A stretch of DNA of 64,000 nucleotides from Trichaptum fuscoviolaceum (Eukaryota > Basidiomycota > Agaricomycetes > Hymenochaetales > Trichaptaceae), in NCBI GenBank assembly GCA_910574455.1, contig CAJSYZ010000008.1, positions 1,738,707 through 1,802,706 of the forward strand. The letters are read 5' to 3'. The notes under the pieces were generated by a model. The model had not been told where the DNA came from, searched no databases, and saw only the letters and a program-made list of their open reading frames with translations. This document shows, piece by piece, positions 9,835-23,964 of the stretch (positions within the stretch are counted from its first letter, which is position 1; every line of letters begins with the position of its first letter). The translations under genes were made by a program, and so were the position numbers.

Positions 9835-11472
9835 TCACAGTTTGGCGTGCACCGAACCAAGGGCCCCGGAGCGAGTCAGACCGCTCATTTCTTCGGGAGA
9901 GAGACCCATTTCACGTAATATCTCTTCATTGTGCTGGCCAGGTTTCAGGAGTAGAGTCGAGAAATCAGGTGTAGACACCAAAGCTTGACCATCCCTGGCA
10001 GGATATGTTTCAAGATTGGGCGCAGGACTTGGGATCACTGAGCCGGAGGTGGATAACTTGGCTGCTTCAGATGGGAAGAGGACAGGGACACAGCACGCGT
10101 CGGTTTCTGCATGAGAAGAAAACCATTCAAATAATCGTTAATGAAACGAAAGGAATACAGCTTACCGAAGAATATCTCGGCCCACTCGTCTCTGGTCTTT
10201 GTCTTGAACCCTTGCTCAAGAAACTCGCGTAGCTTTGGCCACTGTCTCTCATCTTCACGAGTTTCTGCGGTGGGTCTCCACGTCTTCCACGGTCCGCTCA
10301 AGAACTGTTCAGGAAGAGCCTTGACGAACAAATCGAGGAAGAGCTGAAAGAACTGTGGCTCCAAGCACCCGACGCTCATCCACTTTCCGTCCTTGCACGT
10401 GTAGACGGCATAGTATGGTGCACCCCCACTGAGGATACCTGTTCCACGATCACGGGGTTCGTTGCCGTTGCGGAATGTCGCTTGATGTGGAAGTAGGTGT
10501 GTGATGAGGAGAGGAAAAGACGAGAGGTAACGCGTGCCAGATACCATGTCGGTATCAACTACTTGTCCTTTCTTGTCTTTAGATAATGATCGCGAGAGGA
10601 GCGCCAAGACGATCCCGAGTGCGCATGTGAGACCGCCACCCCCAAAGTCGGCGAGAAGATTCAAAGGAGGGGCGGGTGCATCATTCCCTGAGAGCATCTA
10701 TGTCGAAGTTAATACGAGGGCAACCTGGTCTCTGTGTTTCTTACGGAGAGGATACCACTGAGAGCGAGGTAATTTATGTCGTGACCTATGAACGGCATCA
10801 GCATTGACAGAAGTCGCTATCATATTGATACGTACCAGCCATATTTCTATACGGTCCTATATGGTTATGCTTCAGCAAGTAAAACGTGATGCTCCGCAGA
10901 TCTCAACGAACCTGTACGAGGAAAGCTTCGCCCTGGATGAGATTCACAGATAGCACATCATTAGATTGACCTACCCGGCGAGTCGAGCAAATATCAGACT
11001 CTTATTCAGGCCATCTTCTCCGAGGAAAACATCAGGACCAAAGCCGAGTTTCTCAAGGACACCCGGGCGAAAGGGGTCTATCACGACGTCTGCCTGAGTA
11101 ATTAGCCGACGGACGACCTCACGGCCGGATGGCGCTTTCAAGTTGATCCCCGGTGAGCGCTTCCCCCGCGCTAGGACATCCGGGGAGAACTGTGCGTCAG
11201 ACCTATCGATGCGCACGACTGATGCGCCAAAGTCTGCGAGGACGAGACCTGCAAATGGGCCGGGTGCGAGGCCAGCAAACTGGTCCGAGCGACGAGCGAC
11301 GTCAGCGGCGTAATTAGAGATAGAATGGAAGCAGATAAAGGCTCACCTCTACTACCTTTATGCCTTCCAGAGGTCCGCGTGAAAGTGGTTGGGTCAATTG
11401 TCCTCCAGAGCTCGAGCTGCTTGAGCTTGGCATATCTGAATCCGAAATCCAATGGTACAAGAGGCTAGTCAT
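9835..11472 (-). CDS. CaiB/BaiF family CoA transferase, alpha-methylacyl-CoA racemase-like (left copy)
   Basis: Class III CoA-transferase fold, closest to alpha-methylacyl-CoA racemase, which epimerises 2-methyl-branched acyl-CoAs in peroxisomes or mitochondria. Landmarks in order: PLEGIKVVEFAGLAPGPF at the start, LADFGASVVRID, RGKRS, DVVIDPFRPGVLEKLGFGP, GHDINYLALSGI with the expected catalytic His-Asp, LLADFGGGG, YAVYTCKDGKWMSVGCLEP, and DACCVPVL. Seven exons include microexons of 14 and 21 bases (10925-10912 and about 10857-10837). Start at 11472, last exon 10106-9835. The microexon reads PYRNMAG here and PYGNMAG in the right copy. The frame is intact. The C-terminal HAKL is not a strong canonical PTS1 but could be a weak one. 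A CoA-transferase role instead of racemase is possible. Confidence 0.88.
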
Positions 11473-12135
11473 AGCCGAGGATGCGTTAGAAACACTTCCA
11501 GTTCATCGAGTAGCAAGTTAAGCACCTTTATAAGTTGCAAAGCTCAGTCCATGAGGCTGCGGTCATGGTAGGAAGTAAGAGAAGGTTCGGCAATGGAAGC
11601 CGAGAAGAGTAAAGCCTGCGTGGGAAATTCATTCACAATCATATGATCGGAGGAGGAGACGTCGATCGCGGCTTCCCGGTACCGTAACGCCGCCGACATG
11701 TAAACTCTCTTTCTCTTCTCTAACGTTGGTAAGAAAACTGGATGGTCAGGCGCACACTTGTTATCGTCCAAAGATCAAACAACCTGAAAACTTGAGAACA
11801 AAATGATGCATCTTGATGTATCCAAGCATACACAGATCGTCATCCCGAGAAGTCTTCCCAGTGTTGTATTAATAAATTAACATCCCAATACCTCGTTTTC
11901 GTCCTAGATCTTCGAGTTCCTAAGGCTTACTTCGTCCTGAACCTACAACCCATCATAATGGAAGTAACAATTGCCCAATGCCTCGTGCTCACCCGCACCC
12001 TTCGGGTTCCCGATGCCTCTCTTTGTCGCTTGCCTTGTTTTCCAGGAACTGTTCATTAGATGTAAGAAGTTAATCTTCGTTACTTCGTTCATGTAGGTCT
12101 TCATAATGTCTTCTCATGAAAGCGCTTATCAAGAT
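11473..12135. other. Intergenic between SelO and AMACR-like genes, with a nearly invariant tract
   Basis: Contains the AMACR promoter region. A 75-codon minus-strand ORF (11,771-11,544) is reproduced in the other arm with a single residue change. However, the whole tract is nearly identical at the DNA level, so I read it as conserved flank or a gene-conversion patch, not a gene. Confidence 0.4.
11526..11533 (-). promoter_or_regulatory. Probable TATA box of the left AMACR-like gene
   Basis: TTATAAAG on the minus strand, about 55 bases upstream of the ATG at 11472. The same motif stands at the same distance in the right copy. Confidence 0.45.
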
Positions 12136-14548
<2,413 letters not shown>

Positions 14549-14766
14549 CGTGGCTAGGCGGGAGATCTGTGAGCTAGACACTATGGAAGGAGGCACTAGG
14601 TAGCGAGCGCGATGTTAGTGGATGGTGAGGGCGACGTTGGAGTTGTGTCATGGTGGGAGTGGTGCTGACTTAGACGTGCACGAGATGGGTAGCTCTATAA
14701 ACTTCAGTGATAGATACATTGTACATAAATATTTTATATCCACAGCAAAAATACAGTATTCCAAGC

Positions 14767-16953
14767 TCAAAGCTTCGCCTTCACTTTCTTCGCCTTCTTC
14801 TCATACGCATCAACCAGCACCCTCCTCAACGTCTTCCCGCTCGGATTCTTCGGTATCTCGCCAACGACCTCAATCCCGCCTGTAATCCATTTGTATCGGC
14901 TTAAATGCTCCTTGGTATAGTCCTCCACACGTTTCTTTGCCTCCTTCTCCCCAAGCCGCTTGCCCTTTGCGCTGAGGACGATCCACGCGCGCGGGACACG
15001 CTCATCCGAGAAGCGCCCGCCCGAGACCCCAGCGACGGCGACGTCGTCGACCAGCCCGTCGGGCTGCGCGAGAACCGTCTTCTCGATCTCCGCTGGCGCG
15101 ACTTGCGCACCTGAGATCTTCAGTGTGTCCTTCATGCGGTCTTCATAGCTAGGTACAAGGTAATTTAGTCTTTTGGCGAATCAAGGCAAGGAAAGTAATG
15201 CATTTGCCAATATACGCACTAGAAAGTTTCGGTCTCGTCCACGCGGAATCGATCGCCAGTGCGCAGCCAACCACCCGGCAAGAATGTCTCTCTCGTCGCC
15301 TTTTCGTCGTTCCAATATCCCATGGCCACAGTTCCACCTATCAAAAAGTGAGCACCAAATCCAATGACGGATAGAGTTATGTCCACTGACATTTAAGCCA
15401 GAGCTCCCCAACCTCATTGTAGTCTGCTTCCGAGCCATCCTCCCTGACGATCCTTGCTTCGTAGCCCGGTAGGATGATCCCAGTGCTTTTGGGTACAGGC
15501 GGGACGCCAAACATGTCATTCATAGGACGGAATAGCGTTCCAATAGTCTGTGATATGGTCAGTCACTTTGCTCTGTGACTTGAAAGAAATGACTGACAGC
15601 TTCTGAGAGTCCGTATCCCTCTAGTAACGGTTCTTTGACTCCGAAAAGCCTTCTCGCTTTCTCGTTCAAGGCGGGCGGAAGGTACGCGGCACCACATCCT
15701 GCCCATTGGACACTTGAGAGATCTGCTTTCTCGGTCTTGGGCGAATGCACGAGTTGATGCACGATGGACGGCACGAGTGGTAGATGCGTGATTTTGTGTC
15801 TGCAAATCCTTAGAGACCATAATCCGTTATGGAATGACTGGAATATTGATACCTGGAAATAGCCTTCAAGGCGTCATCAATGTTCCAGCGCGGAAGAACC
15901 ACGAGCGTATTCGGCGTCAGAAGGGGTCTACGCAGAGAAGTCAGGATGCTGTTCAAAGTGACGTCAAAGCCACCCACCGGAAGAGGAAATAGTGCAGCCC
16001 ATATGAGTGATAAATCGGCAAGAAAACTAGCCACACAGGAGTTGGTCCAGGCGGTGGAGGCTACAGTAAGTCTGAGGTGAACAATCGCTCCGCGCGATTT
16101 GCTTGCTCAACTTACACCATGTTGGGAAATTGTTTCCTGGGCCGAGACAATCATCTGTAGCATCGAGATGATGAGATTATCATGGGAGATCATGACGCCT
16201 GAAAATGTAACGATTTATTATTAACTAGAGAAGAAAGAAATATGTTTGCTCACCTTTTGGCAAGCCGCTTGTACCACTGGAGAAGACAAGGTACGCCAGA
16301 GTGTTTCTTGGAGGACATACAATTGGCTGTCTCCGCATATTGTTTTTCTTGACATGAGCGATTAAAGACGCCAAGTCCAGGCGTTTATTCGCTTTGTCGT
16401 GCCCGCCGAACAGGTATATTTTATCACGCGGAAAGCCAATTTTCTTAGCCGCGTCCAGGGCTTGTTTCAGAACCTTTGGGTGCACGAAGAAGCGAGTTGC
16501 CTTCGATTTTTCTAGGAGGTACACCAGCTCCGAGGTCGTAGGTTTGCTCGGAAGGAGCGCAAAAGGCACTGTAAGAGCAAGACATGCATGTACGATGACC
16601 GCATAGTCCTGGAAATGCGCATAATCATTAGCAGAGGGCTTGCCCGTCGGTGACGACGGCGCAGAGCTCACCAGGCAATTGGGGGAGAACACCGCGACCA
16701 TCTCCTTCACGACGCCTGCTCCAAAACTCAGACCCAAGCCACCATCTGCAACGGGAGCCGCGAGCGCAGTAGCAGCGTCGCGCACCCTCTCGATGAACGC
16801 TCTCTTCGTACGCGTCTCACCCGTTAATCCATCAACGTACAAGACGTGATCGTCTGGCACCAGGTTGCCAGGCGCGTTCTCAAACATGAACGTGTGCACG
16901 TTCATCGGCGGGAGCGCTGGGAGCGCTGGGAACTTGGACTTCACCAGCGGCAT
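14767..16953 (-). CDS. Acyl-CoA synthetase / 4-coumarate-CoA-ligase-like AMP-binding enzyme (left copy)
   Basis: ANL-superfamily ligase that forms an acyl-adenylate and then the acyl-CoA. Motifs in order: LVFSSGTSGLPKGVMISH (A3 P-loop), LPIYHSYGLHYFLFR (A4), GCGAAYLP and LLEGYGLSEA (A5), WLRTGDRFRVDE (A7), RMKDTLKISGAQVAPAEIE (A8), and PKNPSGKTLRR with the catalytic A10 Lys. Nine exons by comparison with the right copy, including one 50-base intron directly after A4. I start at 16953 (MPLVKSKFPALPALPP). An in-frame ATG at 17016 is not preserved in the other arm. The protein ends AKKVKAKL; KL-type ends can be weak peroxisomal signals. The exact acyl substrate cannot be read from sequence. Confidence 0.9.
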
Positions 16954-17335
16954 TCTGGACGATCCTTCGATGCTTGCGAGCACGGTGTATCGACGACGAG
17001 CACGAAGAGCACTCATGCGATCCTCTCTGCGAACTTATGACGGCCTCGGACACGCACCATTGCCGGCTGCAGACAATTGGGTAACGTGGTGTTGAAGAAG
17101 TTGATCAAGTGATGGACTGACATAGCATCCGACAATTATATTTGCAGGTGATCGAATTGCCAGGTGAGTCTCAGGCATCTTTGGGGCATTGGGTAGTGAA
17201 AAGTAGATGGTGAGCGTAAGTGCTACGCATTGCGCACCGCTTTGTGCTGAGCTCATCGTCGACAACATCCAGAACTCTATGAAGTGCTAAGCGCCCATGT
17301 CCCGAATCCCCGGCTGCCTCGTGTCCCGGAACCAA

Positions 17336-18020
17336 ATCTGAAATTTACTTCCGGTCGAACTCAACTGCTATTTACCACTATCATCTCATCTGCCTCGCTC
17401 GACAAACAATGCCTATGATCTACGAGCAGTGCATTCTTATGAACATAATTTGTCAGAAACACATTGTCTTTGACGCTCAGTAATCTGTGTCCTAGACATT
17501 CATCTGGTTCGAGGGTCTTCGAGGAACGTACGCTACGTTGTTCTACTCTAGGCAAAACGCTGTGCTGCTCTGGCCCAACTGAACTCTCCACGTGTGTGGG
17601 ACAGCCCGATAGACTTTATTTTGAAGATACTTCCTGTGACTCAAGTGTCTACACGAGGGTGTTATGGGCGGTGCTCCCTACCGGGCAATTTTTGTTTCCG
17701 CCAAAGATAGTCTGCAGGAGACCCCGGGGCACTGTGCTTGACAGATATCGAAGGTCCTTTGCACACTACGGCGCCGACTCTCCTCCCTGATCATACACAT
17801 ATGATCATTCCAGACCTATGCCTCTTTCCGTAGGTCCAAACAGATCTATCGTGCTCCAAGATTCGCGATAAAATGAAGATCCCGGTGTGCGGTACCTACT
17901 TCGCTCCCTTATAATACGCTTCTTTGGGTGCAATATACGCTCCTCCCTTCCACAATTTCTCTCTTCTTACGACCGCCGTCGGGCAACTTGGATGCACTCA
18001 CCTCCCTTCGCTTAGACAAG
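17336..18020. other. Unique intergenic DNA just inside the left arm
   Basis: Reverse-complement identity to the right arm stops near 17,335. Unlike the right arm, no 2-kb repeat sits here. The ORF 17,464-17,790 has no recognisable composition and is rejected. The last 150 bases, pyrimidine-rich with CTTATAATAC near 17,910, are probably the promoter of the next gene. Confidence 0.4.
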
Positions 18021-20072
18021 ATGGCGAATACCGTAGATGCGGCGTTGCAGGTGCTTGAGCAGGCCATACCGATCGTGAGGGCAAGCCAGTGCGTGTTCTT
18101 ATTATCTTTCTGATATTGGTGACTTACCGGCCGGAAAGGTACATGATTCTTTCAGGATGTTCTCTTTTGTTGTATGATTATTTCTTAACTGTGAGTCTCG
18201 TCGCTGTTCGTATGATTGTAATTGTTGACGCTCCTTCGTTGCAGCTGGGCCAAGAGGTAACGCATTTGCTGGTCGAGGAATGTTTATGTTCCAACATAAG
18301 TTGCTAGATTCAATTGATATGGCGGGCACCCCCATCCACAATTTCAATAATCTACATCGCGGTATGTCTTTTGTTTATCTCCCACATACTCGATCAGGTC
18401 TGACGAATTCCGCAGAACCGCTACATAGTGTCCGTATGGCGCTCATTTTCTTCAGTCACATATTCTTATGCATTCCTCAACAGTCCCTTGATACTTGCCG
18501 TAGACATATATGGTAAGCTCCATTACAACTCTAATTCATTTGAGGACCGCTGGTAACCAGTACCTTCGCCGGCGTTGCATAGATCGTATGGGCCTCGCCA
18601 ACCCCCCTAGTCTACTTGTAAGCATCTCTTTCAACCGTTGCTTTAGATGACAAGAATAGCTGACCATCGGACCCGCAGTTGTAAGCTCACGCGCAAAATC
18701 AAATGCGATCTTCATCCGACGCTGACGCTTGTCGGATACTCATCAGCTGTCAGACATGGGTATGGATAGAAGGTTACATCACGGTGGCATCGTTCATGAG
18801 CATGCACGGTATGTTTCTTGATATCTCCCCGACCACTTTGTTGTCGTCGCCGGATCTAATCATCTGTTTGATTCGGACACAGCCCTTGTCGCAATGCGTG
18901 TGAACGCGCTGCACGGCGGTAAAACGTCGATTAAGATTCTGCTGTGGGTCGCATGGGTCCTATACGCCATCCCGACGGTATCGTTACTCGCCGTGGGGCT
19001 CGCGCAAAGTCAAGGTGGGCGATCTTCTCCCTCGGCGCTGTGGGAATATCAGCTGACGAGCGGCGCTGACAATTTTCTAAATCTTCTCACCAGATACGAT
19101 GACAATTGCGCCTTTCTTTAACATATGCTACGAGCAGGTTCGTGAGCTTCTTTTCTCTCTTGTACATGATAATCAAAAGCAGTGCTAATTAGTGAACTCC
19201 TAAAAATCAGATATCAGGCGTGTTATGGACTGTCTGGCTTCCTAGTCTGGCCTTCGAGAGCTTGATCTTTGTCCTTACTGTTTCGAAGGCAATCGAGGAA
19301 GCACGGAGACATGTCTACAGCCCCATCTCGTCTATTCTCTACAGAGATGGGATCTTGTACTTTCTCGCAATCGCAGGTTTGTTCTCAGCTCTCCGTGTTT
19401 CAGCCACGAAAACTGACTCAACTCTAATCTCATCTTGCCTTAGTGTCTTCCATATTCTGCATGTTTGTTTGGTTGCTGGGGACCCCTTACTATGAGGGCT
19501 TAGCGAAATAGTAAGTGCTCTACTTTTCACTTTCTTTGTCTTCATTATATATAATTCGGAGAACTTACGCTGACTATGATTGTAACGCACCCCATTCAGC
19601 TGGGCTACTGCAATTGTGAACGTTGCGGGATGCCGGTTGGTAATCAGCTTGAAGACGAACGCGCGCGCGCTGCAGATCGTCCGAGCCAGGACAAACTTAG
19701 GCCAGTCAAGGTGCGTTCCTGTCCTTCTCGTACTTACCCGGGAATCCCGGGATATCGGAAGAAAGCTAACTTACTTTTGTGCCTTTCACATATGACTTTG
19801 CCTTGACGCCTATCGCCCGGCTATGATTATTCTGACTATCGTTCCATGGTTACCGATCTCGGACCTGGACTTAAAATCGACTTGAACTTTCGATGCTCGG
19901 ATTTCGGACGAGCAGCAGCTTCGTTGTCGGGAATGAATACACGATGGATCCGGGGTACTACGAAAGCGACTACATTGGTGAATACATCGACCTCTCCGAG
20001 ATCTCGAGTTCGCAGCTCGGCACAATCTACCCACCGTACCCCGTGGACCACTGGGACGCAATCACTATATGA
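18021..20072 (+). CDS. DUF6533-type multi-pass membrane protein
   Basis: Agaricomycete-type integral membrane protein with the DUF6533 N-terminal region; no biochemical role is established for the family. Visible parts: start MANTVDAALQVLEQAIP (18,021), YMILSGCSLLLYDYFLT (second exon, from 18,139), NRYI near 18,416, QTWVWIEGYITVASFMSMH at about 18,748-18,807, MRVNALHGG, then VLWTVWLPSLAFESLIFVL, RRHVYSP and RDGILYFLAIA, and a later helix near WATAIVNVAGCRLVISL. A cytoplasmic tail with acidic/Tyr residues seems to end at 20,072 (PVDHWDAITI). Introns are numerous and very short, and I could not fix all junctions in 18,190-18,750 and 19,720-19,900. It has roughly seven hydrophobic segments but lacks STE3 landmarks, so it is not a second receptor. 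Confidence 0.7.
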
Positions 20073-20855
20073 CTGTGGCTATGAGTCTAAGTGACCCGTG
20101 TCCTCGCCAAGTGAGGCCAGCTATTCCCGGGGCCAGAACGTTCGTGTCCGTATGACACGACTCTTTCATTGTATTTCTATCGCTATCCATTCCCTCAATT
20201 GCGGTTCGAATTTGACCACTGCCGTGAATGGCGGTTGAGGCAGGTGATCCGTTATTCAGTGTCTTGTGACGGGGGGTTCCGCATACAACTGTAAATTGCC
20301 TGCATCTCACATACATACAACTCTTCATTTGTTTTCTTTTTTCCCCGTCCCATTCCAGTGCCCTTTCTCATCTGTTTCCTTTCGATGTTGGTTTCAATTC
20401 TTGGTCCTCTACTGTGACTCCTTCCACTCTTTTGAATTGTAAATAGCCTTGTAGAGTAGCTTGTACCAACAGGATTTGTACACCAGCGACACATCCTGCA
20501 CCCTATCGTTCTGTCCCTTTCATACCATTGTACATAGAACACTGTCATATGTATATATAAGTTGCAATACCATTTACCCCGTTCTCTTAGAAGTTTAGAG
20601 AAAAGTACACAAAGTGACGAAATGGTCTGCAACTCTGACTGATTCCCACGCTCTTTAATACCGGATTGGTGACGTTTGCAGGTCGAGAAAGGCATGACGT
20701 CAAGGTACGCAACTGAGCTTGAGACGAGAAGGCGGATTGGAGTACGGCAGGGATGTTACGGAGCGCGGAATGTTTGGGTATAAAGCTCTTCAAGGGCTCA
20801 TTCAATCAACAAACTTTATCCTTTCAAGTTGCTTACTACCACCACCACCATCACC
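20073..20855. other. Intergenic between convergent/tandem genes
   Basis: Probable 3' flank of the DUF6533-type gene followed by the promoter of the next gene. The several-hundred-base ORFs on the minus strand (for example 20,252-20,695) overlap no recognisable domain. TATATATAAG lies at about 20,551. Confidence 0.4.
20779..20785 (+). promoter_or_regulatory. Probable TATA box
   Basis: TATAAAG, about 75 bases upstream of the ATG at 20856, in a context followed by CA-rich leader DNA with a CCA microsatellite directly before the start codon. Confidence 0.45.
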
Positions 20856-21491
20856 ATGTCTTCTGTGATTCTTCAAGCTTTCCGGACAACTGCAAGGCGC
20901 ACGGCTGTTGCACCTCGCGCGGCGGCGGGCGTGGCACCGAGGTATGAGTCTACAAGGTATGTCTGTGTTCTGTACACTGGGAATGACGGTCTGAGACACC
21001 CAATAAAGAAATTATTCTAGGTGATTGATTGTTACGAATAACTTGGAAGTTCGGGATTACTGAGCGGTTTGAATTGGCAGCACTATGCACGAGAACAACC
21101 CAGAGGTGCGTAGCCCGACTCTACGACATGTATGTGGCACGACCTCTTACCTGTCCTTGTTTCTGCCTAGGTCCTCGGGCGCGAGAAGCAAAAGAATCTC
21201 GACGGCAATCAGCACAAGTCAGGCTCTACACCGCACGACAACGCGCCAGGGTGGAACGAGCTTCTTGCATCCCAATCCGAGGCTGCTATCAAGGCAGACA
21301 AAGCCGACGGCCTCTCGCCTGAGATGCTCTCGAAGAAAACCGTCGAGCACATCAAGGCGCGCCACCACGCAGAGGACTCGACGGTAGGCGTTGAGGCCGA
21401 GTATGAGAAAGACGAAGTGACTGGACCGTTGAAAAAAGCGTACACGAAAGTGAAGGAGACGGTGACGAGCACGACATCGAGTTCTTCATGA
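20856..21491 (+). CDS. Small conserved fungal mitochondrial protein
   Basis: Three exons, 20856-20956, 21081-21105 (25-base microexon) and 21171-21491, sum to 447 bases, 148 residues. The N-terminus MSSVILQAFRTTARRTAVAP, rich in Arg, Ala, Ser and Thr, is a textbook mitochondrial presequence, and a YEST site follows. The mature part contains HENNPEVLGREKQKNLDG, a tryptophan motif APGWNELLASQSEAA, then KADKADGLSPEML and the stretch KTVEHIKARH before HAEDS. I recall this pattern from unnamed fungal mitochondrial proteins, but no function is known to me. The C-terminal region is acidic then Lys/Thr/Ser-rich. Gene structure is secure by reading frame; role unknown. Confidence 0.75.
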
Positions 21492-22061
21492 AAGTCTGAC
21501 TTCAAGTTGCATACTTCAAGTAAGCTATTTACCTTCCGTGAACTCCAATGCTTACATTCATCTGAAGATTTTCGACTAAACTGCACAACATGCGGCACAA
21601 ATTGCCATAACCTACAGAATTAACTGCACCACTGTATCAGTACTGTACAAATCTATTCGTGATTCATCAATGCTCCTTCTATAATTGCATGTCCATCATT
21701 ACTATAGTGCAAAGAACAATGAAAAGTGGCTGTATGCGTAGTAAAGCATGCGTGAGAAATTTGAGGCGCTTGTTATAGGCGCTTGTGTGTACACAGCCGG
21801 TGGACAAACAAACTCGGGCGTCGACTCGTTCCAGTAAACTCGTGTTCGTCGGGTATGGCAGCTTTTCATTTTACAACTTGTTCCCCCTCATTGCGCCAGC
21901 TGGCCTTGACCGCTACCACCAGTGAGTCTACTGACGATCCTCACGATAAATTATGAACTAAAGCCCACGAAAGGTCTTTCTATTCCTTTCCATACGTAAA
22001 GAATCTCAACCACTTACCCGACTTTTTTCTTCAAGATTTCGCATGTATAAAACACCACAAG
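21492..22061. other. Intergenic, no gene seen
   Basis: 3' flank of the mitochondrial gene and promoter of the coiled-coil gene. GTATAAAAC at 22,045 lies too near the ATG at 22062 to be an ordinary TATA box. Confidence 0.4.
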
Positions 22062-23964
22062 ATGGGATTGATGGACTCTCTTGCACGCTCGCTGGGCTCG
22101 ATCACTATCGTCGATGACTTCGATGACTCCTCGAGCAGCGCTACTGTTGCCGCAAACAAACGAACCACCAAACGACCCTCTGGACCGGCTACAGCGCCGG
22201 CGGCGAATGGCGATGCCGCACGGGCCCGGAGACCAGAGAAGAGCAGGGCAGACCGCGAGAAGGAGAGGCTCGCGGAAATGTCAGCGGAGGAGTTGAGGAG
22301 GGAGAATAAATCGCTGAGGCACCGCGCGCAGAAGCAGGAGAAGGAGGTTGCGATGTACAAAAGATATGCGGAGCACTACAAGGAAAGAAGGAAAGAGAGC
22401 GATCGGGAGCGCGCGAAGTTAGAGCAGCAGAATAAGGACCTCGAGACGATTGTGCAGAATATGCGGGAGAGCTATGAGCAGGAGCTGTCGGGCCTGCGCG
22501 ACCAGCTGTCGCAGCAGGCGATGTCGACGACGTCCGGATTGAACCCCGCCTCTGCGCCGATTACGATCCACATCCCTGCTACGGGACCTGTGACTTCGAC
22601 AGGTCACACCCATGCACGAGATCCAACGACGTTGGCGAGCACGACAATCAAGGTCGATCGGGAGCCGCCGACGCCGACGACGGGGCAGGTCCCCGTTGCG
22701 AGCACGACCGCTGCACCCACCGCCGCGGCTGCCCGTTCCCACACCCCCACCCCGTCCAAACACACGTATTCGCACGCCGAGGTCCTGCAGCTTCGGAAGC
22801 AGCTGCACGAGCAGGCGGCGGAGATACGGGGCCTGCGCAGCCTGCTCGACACCCCAGACGAGATGTCTGCGTCGGAGCTCGCCGCGAGCGTGCGTGTGCT
22901 GAACGACGAGGCGGCGGCGCTCGCGGCGCGGATAGTGGGTGCAGTGCGGCTGGGACATACGTGGGACGTCGAGCAGGCGTGGGCGGTCGAGGCTGCGAAA
23001 CCTGCTCTTGCAGACTGTCTGCAGATTTTAGCGGGACCGAAGGGCGTTGAGTATGCAGACGATTCAACCCTCGTACAGTTGGCAGTGCAGTCGTATCTTC
23101 TCCTCTGCCTGGGTGATATCTTCAACTCCTTCATGCTTGGCCTGGATCCAAAGGAAGATAGGTTACTGTGTTCGATGTATGCCATCATCTCTTACGCCGG
23201 TATGTTTTGTTCTCGAAAACAGACTTACAAACTTATAGAGTAACTTTCTTCATGCAGAACCACAATCAGTCTCAGCTCGTTGGCGCGTCATGTCCAGACT
23301 GGCCCTCACTCCTCCACCCAAGACTTTCCATGAAGCCGTTGCGCGAGTTGTCAAGGAGATCAAATCCGAGATGCTAACGGGCGTGGAGTCGATTCTGCGT
23401 TTCGCAGGCGCAAATTACCCGCCAGGTCTACTCATCAACACGATCGACGCTGACAGCGGGCCCATGCTCGAACATCTGATACACAGCGCATCAAAGCTCG
23501 CAGACAATCTGAAAGACAAGGTGTTCTCGGCGGACTATCGCATATTCGTGACCCCGCACGGGACGAACTACAGCCACGAGGATATGGAGAGCCTCGACGT
23601 CGAACCCGGCAAGAAATCGCGGAAGGCGAAAGTGGAGAGCGAGCACGAAGGGGAGAACGACGACATCCTGAGAAACGGCCCGAACTACATTGGCGCGACC
23701 GTCACTGCGAGCGTCGGGCTCGGACTCAAGGCCGTCAAGCGGGTGAAACCGAAGAAAGCGCCGAAGACCAGTAAACATGGCAAGCAAAAAGAGAAAGAGA
23801 AGGAGAAAGAAAGGGAAAAGGAGAAGGAGAAAGGGAATGCGGCTCCGCCGTCCGCGACGTCGACGGAAGGTGAGAGGTTGTTCGAGGAGGACATTATCGT
23901 AAAGTGCAAAGTGCTACTATCGTCGACGGTAGACACTATGCAGAAGCGCGCTGCTGTGTCGTGA
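22062..23964 (+). CDS. Coiled-coil fungal protein, paralogue of the gene at 29,385-30,803
   Basis: Two exons, 22062-23199 and 23258-23964, sum to 1,845 bases, 614 residues. Order of parts: a Ser/Ala-rich N-terminus, a long charged coiled coil (about residues 60-155), a Pro/Thr-rich linker (about 160-240), and a second coiled coil beginning SHAEVLQLRKQLHEQAAEIR. A helical module follows (VQLAVQSYLLLCLGDIFNSF to EPQSVSARWRVMSRL), then a conserved C-terminal domain (SEMLTGVESILRFAGANYPP). The domain is interrupted by a Lys-rich insert with a KEKEKEKERE run, and the chain ends KRAAVS. The phase-1 intron before EPQ stands at the same place as in the paralogue. No catalytic motif is visible. A scaffold or cytoskeletal role is a guess from composition. 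Confidence 0.8.

Noticed and set aside
16954..17016. Upstream ATG of the left acyl-CoA ligase (21 extra residues)
   Set aside because: The other arm has a small insertion and no ATG there, and the shared start MPLxKSKF fits the family better.
18021..20072. Second pheromone receptor in the middle segment
   Set aside because: Multi-pass, but it lacks STE3 landmarks such as WCDI and the SR-x-x-YYR segment. Motifs like WVWIEGY and RDGILYF fit DUF6533 proteins.
22419..23188. Long antisense ORFs opposite the first coiled-coil gene
   Set aside because: They are shadows of a GC-rich coding exon. The sense frame carries the coiled coil, a conserved intron and paralogue similarity.
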